Below are positions 53,150 to 64,000 of a DNA stretch of 64,000 nucleotides, piece by piece. Positions within the stretch are counted from its first letter, which is position 1. Every line of letters starts with the position of its first letter. The translations under genes were made by a program, and so were the position numbers. The notes under the pieces were generated by a model, which searched no databases, was not told the DNA's origin, and worked only from the letters and a program-made list of their open reading frames with translations. Source of the DNA: Tigriopus japonicus (lineage: Eukaryota; Arthropoda; Copepoda; Harpacticoida; Harpacticidae); contig JAAGOF010000312.1 in assembly GCA_010645155.1 (NCBI GenBank), positions 1 through 64,000 on the forward strand, written 5' to 3'.

Positions 53150-53770
53150 CCCAAATTTCACTCACTATTCCATCATTTTTCAACTATCTAATCAATTATT
53201 TTCTGCAAAAAGCTAACTGCAAAGTTGATTTACTGTCGTTTGCACCAACTTAAAATCCGTCCTCTACTCATAACTGTGGGAGCGAAAAAATAACTCCTAA
53301 TTTCTTAACCATTTTTGAGCTTTTTTAACTGTTTCATGATTTTGAGCGATTTTCCAACTATTTTGGACATGTTTTTGAAAATTTTCATTTTTGGGGGGAA
53401 TATCTGCTCTTTTTCATCTTTTTTCGATTTTTTTGGATTTCAGGCAAACCAAAATATTTTCTTACCTGATAGAAATTTAAGCTTTTCCAAATTGATGATT
53501 GAACTCTTGCCATTTTCTGCTTTTGAAATACAGATCTTTGTGATTTAAGAAAAAATCATTCCTTCACAAGAAATCCTTTAAATGGGCACCCAGATGTCCA
53601 AAATACACAGAAAAACTTATTCAACCATTTAATTTGACTATTTTTCCCAGACTATTTTGGCATTTTTCAACTAATTTACTACATTTTATCTAATTTGTCG
53701 AAAAAGCCAACCAAGACGTTAACTTTTTGTCGTTTCACCAACTAAAAATCCGTTCCCTACTCATAACATG
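53150..53770. repeat. Two direct copies of a hAT-like terminus
   Basis: About 53150-53275 and 53625-53766 are similar. Each ends AAATCCGT-CCTCTA or AAATCCGTTCCCTA followed by the same 8-mer CTCATAAC. Read inward the end would be TAGGGAACGGATTTTTAGTT, with TTTTTCAACTA motifs behind it. No opposite end was found. Confidence 0.5.
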
Positions 53771-56034
53771 AACAACCTCCTCCAAAAACGCACGAGGTTC
53801 TATCAACTCACCTCAAATTTGGATGCACTTTATTGAACCCATTCCAAAAAATATTCAGAACTTTGGAGAATACTAAATTCTGGGTACCTCATGTTTTTTT
53901 GGAATCACTATTGCATTGGCCTCCAGCGTTGTTTTGAGTTCATTTTCCTCGACCAAGTCTTTGAGCAAACCGAGCGATGTGAATCCCTCGGTCTCCATAA
54001 TGAATGCACGAGAACTCCACACAATAGTTATCTAATGGGTATACCTTAGCATAGACTTCGCCGGTTTGAATCTGTGTTTGAAAGTTGTGACCCAACGTAT
54101 TGATAAAATATTGGTGATTTGTCTTACTTAAAACTAAATTGAGATACGATTTCGAATTCCTACTCAGTTTTGCTTTTTAAGTGTGGTAAACCCGCCTTTT
54201 CCTTGTACTAAAAAAAAAATTGATCATGTTAGTGAAAAACAACAACTTTTGTGGCGTTCCAAGGTTTTTCACTGTCGTTAGGCTATCAATCGAACGGAAA
54301 GTTATTTCGTATATAGGTCAAATTTGCTTCAAATAAAATACATTGCCAATTTGTTTTGTAACCTAGGGAAACTTATGTTTTCCAGGGCCTTTTCCAGGCA
54401 CCCAAAAAGCGAAAATTGTTTTCCTTAATCAAATGTCAATCGTCAATTGATATATTTCTAAAAAAATATTGGCCAACTGGCGTTTTAGCGGCTGTTTTCA
54501 TAGTTTGATAAAAATAAAGCATATGTTTCTGTTTTTATCTTTTTTGAGTCGGTCTTTAATTTTCTAACTGAAATCTTGCGTTTGTATTAACGTCAAAATC
54601 ATCTTTCTAACGAAAAATTCGCTTTCGTCTACAAAACGAGGGTGAGAACGAATGGAACTTGTCCACTTTTGAGAAACAGAATGCTCTTTTACACTGATAA
54701 ACCTCATGTGAAAGACGTGACAACTCCGTCACGTTGTTTGGCTTTCTTTGAAGCTTCAACTGTTTGCCGCAATAGTCGCCACCGTCAATAAGGAAGTTCA
54801 AGTTAAAACGAAAGTTGATTTTGCAATCAATTTATACAGAATTGATCCAGTCGTTGTAGTGCAAAATAAGATGTTTTTGAGCCCTTTCATCGATATTTCA
54901 TCGGTTGAAGGCTCCTATTGTCTCCGTCTTTTTTCTTGCATTTCTTGGTTTGTTTGGTCTTTTTAAAGCTTAACGTTAACGTTCACAAAAAAAAATCAAT
55001 TTGGAAGAATATTGTTGGATCGTCGAGAGTGTTGGTGAAGGACTAGTTGTTTATTGTCTTTGAGACACAGATATTTATAGGACATGTAGAATGACTAGAG
55101 AGGAGCAGGAGTATATAAGGGAGAGCAAGGCGGGAATACTACAAATATTATATTACACGGAGGCAAATAATTTCAAGTTCTAATTGTATAGGTATTGCTG
55201 AAACCTTCTTTTTCTTTTTTATTGTGAAGGTGATCCCATCAATGTTTTCAGTTTACTTCAGTTTAGAGCACTTAATTTCTTGGAGTGAAAGGAATTATGA
55301 ATTCTTGTCATTCTTACGAAAGGAATTATGAGTCAAATCAATTGCTTTCTTCGCCAAATGAGACCTTGATTGTGGCGAGTGGATTTCCGGCTCATTTGAT
55401 CGTCGAAATCGAAAGGCTTTGAAGTCAAAGCTCAGTGCATAATTCTACTAAGGACGAATGACCTGGTAATCATTTTACCGCAAAACGAGCGAGCTTTTAT
55501 GCTTTCTTCAGAGCATAAGTTTGAGAATGTGTAGCTTCTTATTCTGACAATTGATTGAGCTTAAAATTAAGATCTGTACATGAAGTCCAACATATCCAAC
55601 CATGTTTTTGTTACTTAGACGGAACTGAATCTTGCGAATAAAAGCTAATGTGCTGCCATCTCTTGTCTCAAAATGATCACCTTGACGCCTTTTTTAAAAC
55701 GCCTAGTTGGGCTTCAATGAAGAGATGAAGCGACAACTAAGAGTCATCTAGCGGTAAAATAATTTTGGGTGTTTCGGCTACAGATTTTACCCTATCTAAT
55801 GATCGCACCCTATGATTTAGCAATTCTTAAACTCAACTGAAGCATAGCTGACCTTTGATAGATTCAACACATGAAGTTAAGTTTATTTTCATAACTAAGT
55901 TATGATTCTGTCAATAGACTGTTCCCTAAATCGGCACTAGGACGCCATCTGTGTTTAGTGTTTCCAGTTTTTGAGGTGTTGACTACCCCTTAGCGCAATT
56001 AAAAATAATGCAATCCTCAGCTTCTTTCACATGT
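53771..56034. other. About 2.3 kb without recognisable genes
   Basis: A 72-codon frame at 54748 begins MKLQLFAAIVATV, but nothing supports it as a gene. Otherwise nothing. Confidence 0.25.
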
Positions 56035-57009
56035 CAGTTACTCGACCATGCTGATTCAAAATGCACCAGTCACCGGATCCACGAAGTTTTGGGTGTGGTT
56101 GACAGTGAGGTGTTGGTAGGGGGAACCATGGGAAGGTTCCGGACTCCATTATACACAGCCTATTGATCGCTGTGAATAATGGAGCTGTTGCACAACATGC
56201 CCACGGTGCTCCCTCTGCTTTGCCATGAGGGACTCGTCTATCTGGACGATGATGCCAGGTCCGCCGATCTGGTACGGGTTTGCCTGGAGCTGGTGTGAGC
56301 CACAGATCATATAATAGCTGAGTTTATTTCCCCTGTGACAACTTGAGTTGTTACAGAAATTTTACGTTACCACACGCCGTTGGTTTCATTTGCAAACACG
56401 AAAGTACGTAGGTTGCCACAAGAAATCGTTCAAAGAAAGCTAAGCTTGTAAACCCCGTCGCAAAACTCTTTCATAACTTTTGCCACAGGATTTCTTGTCC
56501 TAACTAATGTACTTTCGAGTTTGCAATTGAAGTCAATGGCGTGTGGTAGCGAAAAATTTCTGTCACAACTCAAGTTGTCACAAGGTATATAAACTCAGCT
56601 AATGGCTTGTAATGAATGACTTAATGACATTATATGGTCTGTGGTGTGAGCAAACGTCACGGCAGTACTGGTACCACTGGATGAGGGTGGGCTCCAAGAT
56701 GTGCATTGACTTCGCCATGGCGATGGGCATCTTGTGCGCTCAAGACCAGATCACCTGGACAATGTCGCGCAAGGCCAGAGTGCTGTTGAAGAAGTAGGAG
56801 CCCCACCTCTCCGAAATATTTCGGCCCCTGTGGGTTGGGCACCTCCACTTCCTGTCCTGTCCTTGTCCAACCAACCTCATGTCCCTTTGGCACTGGGGAC
56901 ATGGGAAAGGAAGGGCTCTGAAGCAGCCTTGATTCTTGAGGAAGGTCTTTGCGTCATCTTCCGTGGCCGTCACGGCCACGAGGGCATGGAGTTTATCCAT
57001 GTTAAACAC
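56035..57009 (-). pseudogene. Merlin/IS1595-like transposase relic
   Basis: On the minus strand from 57009: a zinc-ribbon-like start (FPCPQCQRDMRL, KWRCPTHRGRNISERWGSYF), then LALRDIVQVIW. A frame change follows, then WYQYCRDVCSHQLQANPYQI once the MITE 56301-56643 is skipped, then GGPGIIVQIDESLMAKQR. The IGGPG...IDES block carries the first catalytic aspartate of this family. It then breaks; YNGVRNLPM and, in another frame, HLTVNHTQNFVDPVTGA follow, the block that normally leads to the final catalytic glutamate. The segment between the first aspartate and YNGV (with the second aspartate) is deleted. This is a dead cut-and-paste DNA transposon. Confidence 0.75.
56301..56643. mobile_element. 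343-bp hAT-like MITE inside the Merlin relic
   Basis: The ends are CACAGATCATATAATAGCTG and, inward from the right, CACAGACCATATAATGTCAT. A further inverted block of about 90 bp (AGCTGAGTTTAT ... TACCACACGCC) is shared by both halves, the right half carrying about 29 extra bases. The perfect 8-mer GTGTGAGC flanks it (56293-56300 and 56644-56651), and its removal restores the transposase reading. Confidence 0.88.
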
Positions 57010-57803
57010 GTTTTTGGGAAGTTAACACGTGTGTTGTATATCGGAACTCTGAACCCTCGGAACTTCCCGCAAGTCACGCAACCTCTCCCGTCGAAATCGC
57101 AACATTCAGTAAATGGTCCCTACATTTTAAGTAGTGCCGATTTCTGTTCATAGCGATTAGTTTTGCCTTCCAAGTTTTGGAAAGACTGGAAGAGCTTTGA
57201 TCATGATAGTTTTTGCAACGATTGTGGCGCAGCCTGACTAGCCTACAAAGCTCAAAAATCGTACCCGTACTTTACACGTTGCTATAAGGTCAAGATAAGA
57301 GTCTGGAGACTTTGCCCTTGTTTTGCCTCCGCTCAGTGACGGTTTTTTAAGCTTCCATTAAACTCCTTTATTGATTTGATCCTAATGGAAATGATATTTT
57401 TCAACGCTAGTCTCCCACTCCAAGAAATTCAGCGCATCTTGCTTCATTTCTATTCAATAAACTCTACAACTCCAAGGAAGAAAATACTGGCCATCTTGGA
57501 TGCAATTATTTACTGGACGTTTCATGCCCCTTATCATGACTTTCCATCCTCTCACCAATCGTAACTGGTTTCGAGCATCTCTATCAATGCCGAAGCCGGT
57601 TTGACAAGGAAGGGGGATTTCAAGTGAAGTAAAATAAGATTTTCTATGTTCCTGTACTGAGATCTCCCGAACATCAAGATGTTTCTTTCATTGCGTATTC
57701 CTTTGGCAGCTCCAAACGTGAAATCATATTTTTAATTACTTGAGAATTTGAATTTGTTCTCATTGGGAAAGGAGAAATTGTAAGAGACAAATAACTATCC
57801 AGA
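57010..57803. other. Spacer
   Basis: Nothing recognisable. Confidence 0.25.
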
Positions 57804-58080
57804 GACGGAAGCGTTGCAATACGCATCTAATTACACCAGGGGTCAGCATCTCCTTTTGGGGTCAAGGCCCATCAACTTTGATTATGTGTTGTCAGGGCTC
57901 CACCAAACACACGTTGGTAGGTTCAGGGGCCCACAAATTACCGATCAAAGAGCTCTGGGACCAAAGTTACTGTACTGTGGTTGCTCTCGGGCCCACTGTT
58001 TGGAACTTGTGTCATATCTTACAAAAAACAAAGGGTGAATCTTTGAGAGCGTTAGAGAATATACAAGTGATCTAGACTGA
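57804..58080 (+). pseudogene. LINE C-terminal scrap
   Basis: Overlapping frames give RDQRALGPKLLYCG, LGPTVWNLCHIL and SYLTKNKG, followed by ESLRALENIQVI. The combination of a WNL box and a final basic helix resembles the last part of LINE ORF2 proteins such as those at 2-400 and 15.0-15.6 kb. Two frames are needed within 200 bases, so it is dead. No other motif remains. Confidence 0.4.
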
Positions 58081-61000
58081 TGATGACTTTCTATACTTGG
58101 TTAAAATAGTTTCAGCGCGTAATTAATTACATTCTCTTTGATATATAAATCAATAATAATTACATACGTTTATTGCAATGCATTGACATCGTCTTCAACA
58201 TTACGTTCGTCACAAAGTATGAGTTGTTTGTGGTTCGACGTTTTTCACATTAGTTAAAGAAACAAATAATTGCAATTATTGAATGTAACTCCAAGAACAT
58301 TTATATCACAGGTCTGCAATTTTAAGAATAATTTTATTACTTGAGTCAAACAATTTGATTGACTACATGTAAATTGATGATTGTAAAGAAAACTGAAGTG
58401 AGGTTATATGATTGCAGAACAATTCATTTTTGTCAAAAATATAATTGCTTCACAAGCTAAACTTTTCTAACTTCAGAAATGCAACTAATACTTTTGAGAA
58501 TGTAATTTCTGGGTGCCCTCAACATCTCAGCTCATAAATTGAGACCACAGAATATTCCATGTTGATTGTTTGCATTATATTCAAATTGTTTTCTTCAAAC
58601 GCCCTCAATAATTGCGAAGTTATTGCAAAACGTTTTTGCTTAACAAACTGATTTTCACTTCACAAAAAGGGCAATAATAATGGGCCTAACAATTTCCAGT
58701 GTACCTTTGATCGGTTCATATATTTTTGCTCTTTTTCCCAAACTATCATGTTGAAAAATCTCCGCTAATTAAGTCGGCAAAACAAAGTGATCACGGTGAT
58801 CATTAGGGGTCTCTTTAAACACTCCGAAATCTATTTGACCTTTACGTGGAAGTAAAAGCAAATAAATACTTTACTCTACTCCAAAAGTAAAACCGTCTCC
58901 AGTCTCTCTATGGGCGGTCTTAACAATGATTTGGAAGAGGAATCCTAATCCGCTTGAGATTACTGACTGTAAATGAGCTCTGAGAATCACATCTTGGCCA
59001 CACTTCCAAAACTCGTTTTAGCATGGCAACCATGAACTAATTTACTTCGAAGTGTGCGTGGAATCACGATCCACCATTTCTAACTATTTTGTAAGTTTTT
59101 CTTTGCTTGTTTTTATATACCTTTATTTACTTTGTTCCCTCTTTTATCAAATAGGAAACCGTCATTAAGTTCCTTTGGTGTTTGAGTTAAATTTCATTAT
59201 GGGAAGACGAGTCTCAAAAGTTAGGAACCAGTCGAGGTTTACACTGACCTCTGAGCAAAAAATCTTCAAACCGAATCATTTAAAGGACGAATTATGAGGA
59301 TAAGAGGTAGCTATGCAGAATAAACTTCCATATGAAAACAAACCAAATGAAATTTGCAATATTTGTAATAATTTTCCAACGTCTTAACTTCAGCATTTGG
59401 CATGTGAGAGTTTTGTGCCACAACATTCAACCTTAGTAAAAAAAAATCTTTGACTTTTTGGGCCTGTAAACATCGTTAAGTTGTTGATTTGATTTTAGCC
59501 AATTCGTTAAGAAGCTCTTTCGACATCAAATACAAATTTCTACTCAACTGAAAATTGATGTTATTTTCGCTTTTATCCAATACGCTCTGGTTTGACCTGG
59601 CTCTATTTTGATTCACTCTCTTATGAAGCGGCTCTATTTTGATTCGCTCTAATCAAATAGGATCCCCATTTAGTGCACAGAGCTCCTTGATATCAGAATA
59701 AAGCTATCAAGGAATAATATTCTTAAATCCAGCTTTGATTGTGAGGTCTCAAAAAGTAAGTTTTGTTTGTACAAATATTGGAAAGCACCTACTTTTCTAG
59801 AACCATACTGAAACAAAATAATTTCTATTTATTCGCTACTTTGTACTCGTACTACGCTTCCTCAACAAGTCACCTATTGTTGTGAGATTGTGATGATATG
59901 TTTCTACTATACCTTGTATGGCCAAATGTTCTCAAAAACATACCCCATATGCTAACAGAGTGTGGTCGAGCACATTCTTATCTATGGAGGATTGACGACA
60001 TGCAGGTCCCTAAAACTGATGCATTCAGTCACTCCGTAGACAAAGCCAAATTTCTGAGCAGACTGCACATCTATCATTAAAGGGAAGACTAAACTCATGG
60101 AAAGGTTTGGTTGCAAAGAGAAATAAGGCAAAGTCTTTGATGATTTTTCATGTTTCAAATTTGGGCACATATAAAAAGCAAGTCATTTTTACTCCCAAAG
60201 TAAAATAGCAAGCAAGGTTCAAGTTTCATTTGTCCTCCCTCAAGTTTGATGCAAATAAAAATGAAGATATGTTAATAAAAATCATGGAAAATATGTAATC
60301 AATTATGTTGATCTAGTTGAGCACACTTTTTTAGCAACAAAAAGGTTCCATCAAATTTTCAGTGTTCTAAATGCAATGCTACATTGTAATGCTCACTAGA
60401 GAGAGAGTAAGTTTCGACGAATAAAACTTAAGTGGAAAAAAGACGAATACATTTACTCAATTACACGAAAAAGGACAAATAAAATTACCGAACTAAACGA
60501 AAAAAAAATGATAAAATTGCCCAATCAGACACACAAGAAGAATAAAATTAAATAAGACATAAAATTTTGCAACGAATAAAGGTGAAAAAGGCGGAAAAAG
60601 ACTAGAAAAGAGTATTAAGTTAATCGCTTAAAATCTCTGTACTACACTACTTCTCTCTACTTGTCTCTACTCGATTGACACAAAAGAAAAATATGTAGTC
60701 ACCCAAACTACCAAACAGGGCTACCCAAAACACACAAAATCCAAATCAAAGAAAGACATTTCTCAAAAAAAAAAATCACTTTTTAAAATCAATATAGATC
60801 TCATGGGTTTGGACTTTCTCAACTTCCATGTAGTATGAAATATAAGTTTTTATACGTCTACCCAAAAAGGTCTTCAGAACAGCAAAAAGACGTTTTTTGG
60901 CAATGCCATTCATTCCTCTCTCTTGGTCGTTTTGGGTAGTCAGGCAGAGAATCAGCTATATCTTAAAATATATAAGTAAATAAATTCAAAAATAATGCTT

Positions 61001-62749
61001 AAATATAAAATGAAATAAATAAAAAACTGTGTTGCAACTTCATAGGAACAAGTACATTTTTATAGTTATTCTTTTAAGGACAGCCTTGCCCAAAGAGAAG
61101 AACGAACAACAAAAAAGAATTGAAAATTCTAAGACAAAGGGCTGCAGACCAAGTGGGCTCAATATCAAGAAGCAAATAAGTGATATTTCTCCGAAATTTC
61201 TTTGGGTTTTCCACGATATGAGCTTTCCTGTCATGCAATGCGATAGTTGCTCCAAGGCATTTTACTGGCCTGGAATTGAGGGAATCAGTACACAGATTGG
61301 CTGTCTTGATGAAAACCCATTGGTACAGGAAAATTCTCAACCACTGGAAAGACAAAACACGAACCACGCTCACTGAATATTAGTACGGTTGGACTTCTTA
61401 ATAATACCCGTCCTTTTACGTGGCCCAAATCTCCGCCTTCGCAAATAACCCATGAAGAAACTTTATTGATCTTCAACACCAAAAAGCATATTAAAGTGCA
61501 TATCCGAGTTAAAACGAATTAGTAGTCTACGATTTCTTGACAAGTACGCTGAAGAGAGATCAGATCACTTTAACAACATACGGAACATTGAATTGGGCAA
61601 CGAGTACTGCCAATTACTCAGCATCTCCGTCCCCCATCAAAGGTGAGCATTGCACGCGGTGCTCATTTTCAAGTGAACCACCCTCCTGAGAACAAGAACG
61701 AGCGTGCGGAAAAGAGGTTTCATCCAAACTCAAATTCCGTTTGAAATTCTGAATGGATCAAAAAAGGGCTCCAATGGGGTTTAAATGAAGTGCTTCCGTT
61801 AAATCAAATTTGCCTACTTTTGGTGAGTAAAAGAAACATATCCTTATCCTCTTCCACCCAAAGTTCTCCTGTATTTGTATTTTTGTATATTCTTGGACTC
61901 ACTCAGTTAAAGAACAAAGAAAATAGAGTAAAGCAATAGAAATGTCGTTGTTAACATTTCCAATAAAAAATAAGTTACATTTCAATACGATTTAAGAAAA
62001 GATTCTATATTTTCAATTAATATAAACCATTATAAAAGTAAACCTTCATGTATTTCAAAAACTGTTGTTCGCAATATCATTTATTTTCGGAAGTCAAATG
62101 GACACCGATTTTTTCCAAAAAGCTAGCTCGATATTGACTGAAAAAAGTGTATGACATCATGTTAAAATTTTAACATTAGGTGAAGTCAAGTAAAATGATT
62201 GTTAAAATACATTTTAATTTTCTTATCTTTTCTTGTTTGCGGTTTTTATACATTGTAGCATACATACAACATTATATGATATAATATATTCATATGTTGG
62301 AGAGCTCATAATTCAGCTTTTTTGCTTGTGTCCTAAATGTCGGTCTTCTATTCAATCAATATAAAATTGGTTCAATTATGATAAGTTTCTTAAGTAAAGT
62401 TTCGAGATATTTGTACTCAAATACACTTTTTTCGCAAGCCACATATTTCACTTGATGATTTTTTAAAGCTTCAAAGATAAGAGGCATCAAAACCACTTTT
62501 TCTAGTTTCATAAAGTCATCTGATCGATCTTGACGTGTGGCCAGAATAATTTAGATGCCTCACAAAAAGTACCTTTCTTTCTATCTAATCTTTGATCTGA
62601 TGTCTTCGATTCATCTCTCCCTCGGACAAAATCTATTTTTGGGAGAGCCCCTTGCTTCTTGAGTTGTTAAGTTTTGACCAGAATTTTCCTTCTTTGGTCA
62701 ACAGAATGGTAAACAAAAGCTTCTCTTTTGTTTCTCAGATCAGTTGATC
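58081..62749. other. 4.7 kb without a recognisable gene
   Basis: Low-complexity A-rich DNA near 60400-60600; a short duplicated GGCTCTATTTTGATTC at about 59600-59650; a possible GGCTACCCAAAAC inverted pair at about 60719 and 60925. The right end may contain the promoter or 5' exons of the nuclear receptor, but none can be identified. Confidence 0.25.
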
Positions 62750-63526
62750 ATGGCCACATGGGCTTATCCCAGTCGAAAACGGAGACTTTTAGCGGACCTC
62801 CATTCAACAACTTTGCCGGAATCTTCCACTTTAGTTCATGAACTCGCCAATGAAAACGCTCAATGGAAGCGTTCACAACCAAGACAGGTCTTGTTGGCAT
62901 GTAGAGAAGAAACAGTTCTATATAATCCTAAATTTGATTGTGCACCAAAAACGTGTAAGGTGGTCCAGAAGATCTCTGACAACGCGTGGATCGAATTGAA
63001 CGTCCCTTGTGATGGACCCTCACTTCAAGAAGCTTCCAATGTCATCAAGCAATTTGCTACCTCCTACACCAATAGTGAAAGTACCTCCAATTCAAGGAGC
63101 ACTTCCCTTGAGACGACTCCTGTGCGATCGATACCGGATTCGTCTTTGATCCCTGATGAAGAGGTCCTGGATCCTCCAATGTGTTCCATTTGTATGGGAC
63201 CAACTGAGAGTTCTCATCGTCATTATGGAGCTCATTCATGCTTGAGTTGTCGAGCCTTCTTTAGAAGGTCTGTTCAAATTGAGATCTACCCATATTTTAC
63301 GTGTAATTCCAATCAGAAATGTGTGATAAATCCAGGAAATCGGAGCAAGTGCAAACTGTGTCGGTTTGAAAAGTGTCAGCAAAAAGGTATGAGGATATCG
63401 GCTGTTTTGAGTGAAGATCAAAAGCGGGCTCGATTCCGGAAGCATCTGATGCTCAAACGTTCCAAGCAAATGGAAATGAAAACAGCCCTAAGAAGGTTTC
63501 GTAAAAACAACCATACCAATGCGTAA
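62750..63526 (+). CDS. Nuclear-receptor-type DNA-binding protein, no ligand-binding domain seen
   Basis: An uninterrupted 258-codon frame starts from ATG 62750. Residues 1-143 match no domain I know. Residues 145-205 are two nuclear-receptor zinc fingers. The first is CSIC, 15 residues, then CLSCRAFFRRS (15 between the cysteine pairs instead of the usual 13). The second is C-x5-C-x9-C-x2-C (TCNSNQKC ... SKCKLC), followed by RFEKCQQKGM. The P-box region CLSCRAFFRR differs from the classical CEGCKGFFRR and recalls lineage-expanded invertebrate receptors. A basic tail (RFRKHLMLKRSKQ) ends the frame at TAA 63524-63526, so the protein would bind DNA without a ligand domain, as Knirps-type receptors do. 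One caution: AAAAGGTATGAG at 63382-63393 is a plausible splice donor right after CQQKG, where many receptors have an intron, so a ligand domain could lie off-window. TTTCTCAG before the ATG could be an acceptor. Confidence 0.85.
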   Translation: MATWAYPSRKRRLLADLHSTTLPESSTLVHELANENAQWKRSQPRQVLLACREETVLYNPKFDCAPKTCKVVQKISDNAWIELNVPCDGPSLQEASNVIKQFATSYTNSESTSNSRSTSLETTPVRSIPDSSLIPDEEVLDPPMCSICMGPTESSHRHYGAHSCLSCRAFFRRSVQIEIYPYFTCNSNQKCVINPGNRSKCKLCRFEKCQQKGMRISAVLSEDQKRARFRKHLMLKRSKQMEMKTALRRFRKNNHTNA

Positions 63527-63792
63527 AAGTGCTTCAATGTATTGAGTTTCTTTTTTGCCATTGCGAAGATTTTTCGGCAGATGGCGCTTCAAGGAGTTTG
63601 CCTCTGTCACACTTCCTGGTGGTACTTTTTTACATTTTTGGCACGTTCAAGACTGATTGCTAATTCCCAACCTTAAATTCAAAAATAATTTGTGATTCCA
63701 TGACGATGTGATTGAAAATATAGAATATTATCAAGCCATTACCGTAGTCCTCGATCGCCAATTGGGTGTTGGAGTGGACCTAACAACAAAAA

Positions 63793-63798
63793 AATAAA
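63793..63798 (+). terminator. Polyadenylation signal, nuclear receptor gene
   Basis: AATAAA about 265 bases after the stop codon; the nearest canonical signal downstream. Confidence 0.5.
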
Positions 63799-64000
63799 GA
63801 ACTTAAGGCTAAGTATATTTACGTACATTCTTTACATTGGCTTTTTGGAGGGGAAAACATTTCCTAAAACAAGTTAGCTATTGTTTGGTAGAATTGCCTC
63901 TCAAAAAATCAAACAAGCTCTTCGCTACAAATTATCAGTTCAGTATTTTGGGCCAATACGTGACAAATATTTTGCCATTAAATGCCATTATTTGTTTTGA
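63799..64000. other. Right edge, no feature
   Basis: AT-rich DNA; nothing recognised up to the end of the window. Confidence 0.25.

Noticed and set aside
54748..54966. Small secreted protein starting MKLQLFAAIVATV
   Set aside because: The signal-like start is not followed by any recognisable domain, and the frame is within chance length for this composition.
55010..55160. LTR fragment starting TGTTGGATCG with TATATAAGGG
   Set aside because: A TATA-like run and a TGTTGG start alone are insufficient; no partner or coding region nearby.
60715..60940. GGCTACCCAAAAC inverted pair as transposon ends
   Set aside because: Short, with no matching flanking duplication on the two sides.
61029..61376. 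115-codon plus-strand frame and its antisense frames
   Set aside because: No motif, no splice context, and several frames are open at once in the same place, which points to composition.
1..64000. CRISPR array, bacterial operon or phage-like system
   Set aside because: Intron-bearing genes, AATAAA signals, LINEs, SINEs and MITEs show a eukaryotic genome; tandem repeats present are minisatellites without spacer structure.

Overview
The window is eukaryotic and animal-like. It is AT-rich and intron-bearing, with AATAAA signals behind the genes, and it is crowded with transposable elements (TEs). The TE mix (APE-type LINEs, DD37D mariners, many hAT-like MITEs, a Merlin-type relic, a Ty3/gypsy integrase), the short-intron genes and a nuclear receptor with a CLSCRAFFRR P-box suggest an arthropod, possibly a copepod crustacean. 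The species assignment is inference. One 100-N assembly gap lies at 28426-28525.

Host genes are few. Two tandem, same-strand kelch/galactose-oxidase-like genes share exon lengths and splice phases. Gene A has exons at 5253-5423 and 13942-14630. Gene B has exons at 38851-39050, 42693-42863 and 43450-44150. Gene A's intron is swollen to 8.5 kb by TEs, and the matching intron of gene B is 586 bp. Near the right edge (62750-63526) is a gene with a nuclear-receptor DNA-binding domain and no visible ligand-binding domain. A few other ORFs look protein-like but could not be identified.

Region by region. 1-3.4 kb: LINE 3' end, a 100-bp hairpin, a mariner relic between 109-bp inverted arms, and a 1,010-bp element with a 10-bp target duplication. 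5-14 kb: kelch A and its TE-filled intron (LINE relic; a hAT-like element carrying a SINE and a nearly full ORF2 LINE). 15-21 kb: LINE and mariner relics invaded by hAT-like elements. 21-33 kb: mostly featureless, with satellites and dispersed repeats. 33-38.5 kb: SINE, LINE relic, gypsy integrase relic, hAT-like element. 38.8-44.2 kb: kelch B, whose first intron holds a hAT-like MITE carrying an almost intact mariner. 44.5-46.2 kb: a hAT-like element carrying an 817-bp palindromic piggyBac-like MITE. 48-58 kb: tRNA-like sequence, MITEs, mariner, Merlin and LINE relics. 58-62.7 kb: nothing recognisable. 62.75 kb: nuclear receptor.

The strongest structural result is a set of precisely bounded transposons whose ends I could fix from terminal inverted repeats (TIRs) and target-site duplications (TSDs). 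Several are nested inside one another, so their order of insertion can be read directly. No CRISPR, rRNA or confident functional tRNA gene was seen.
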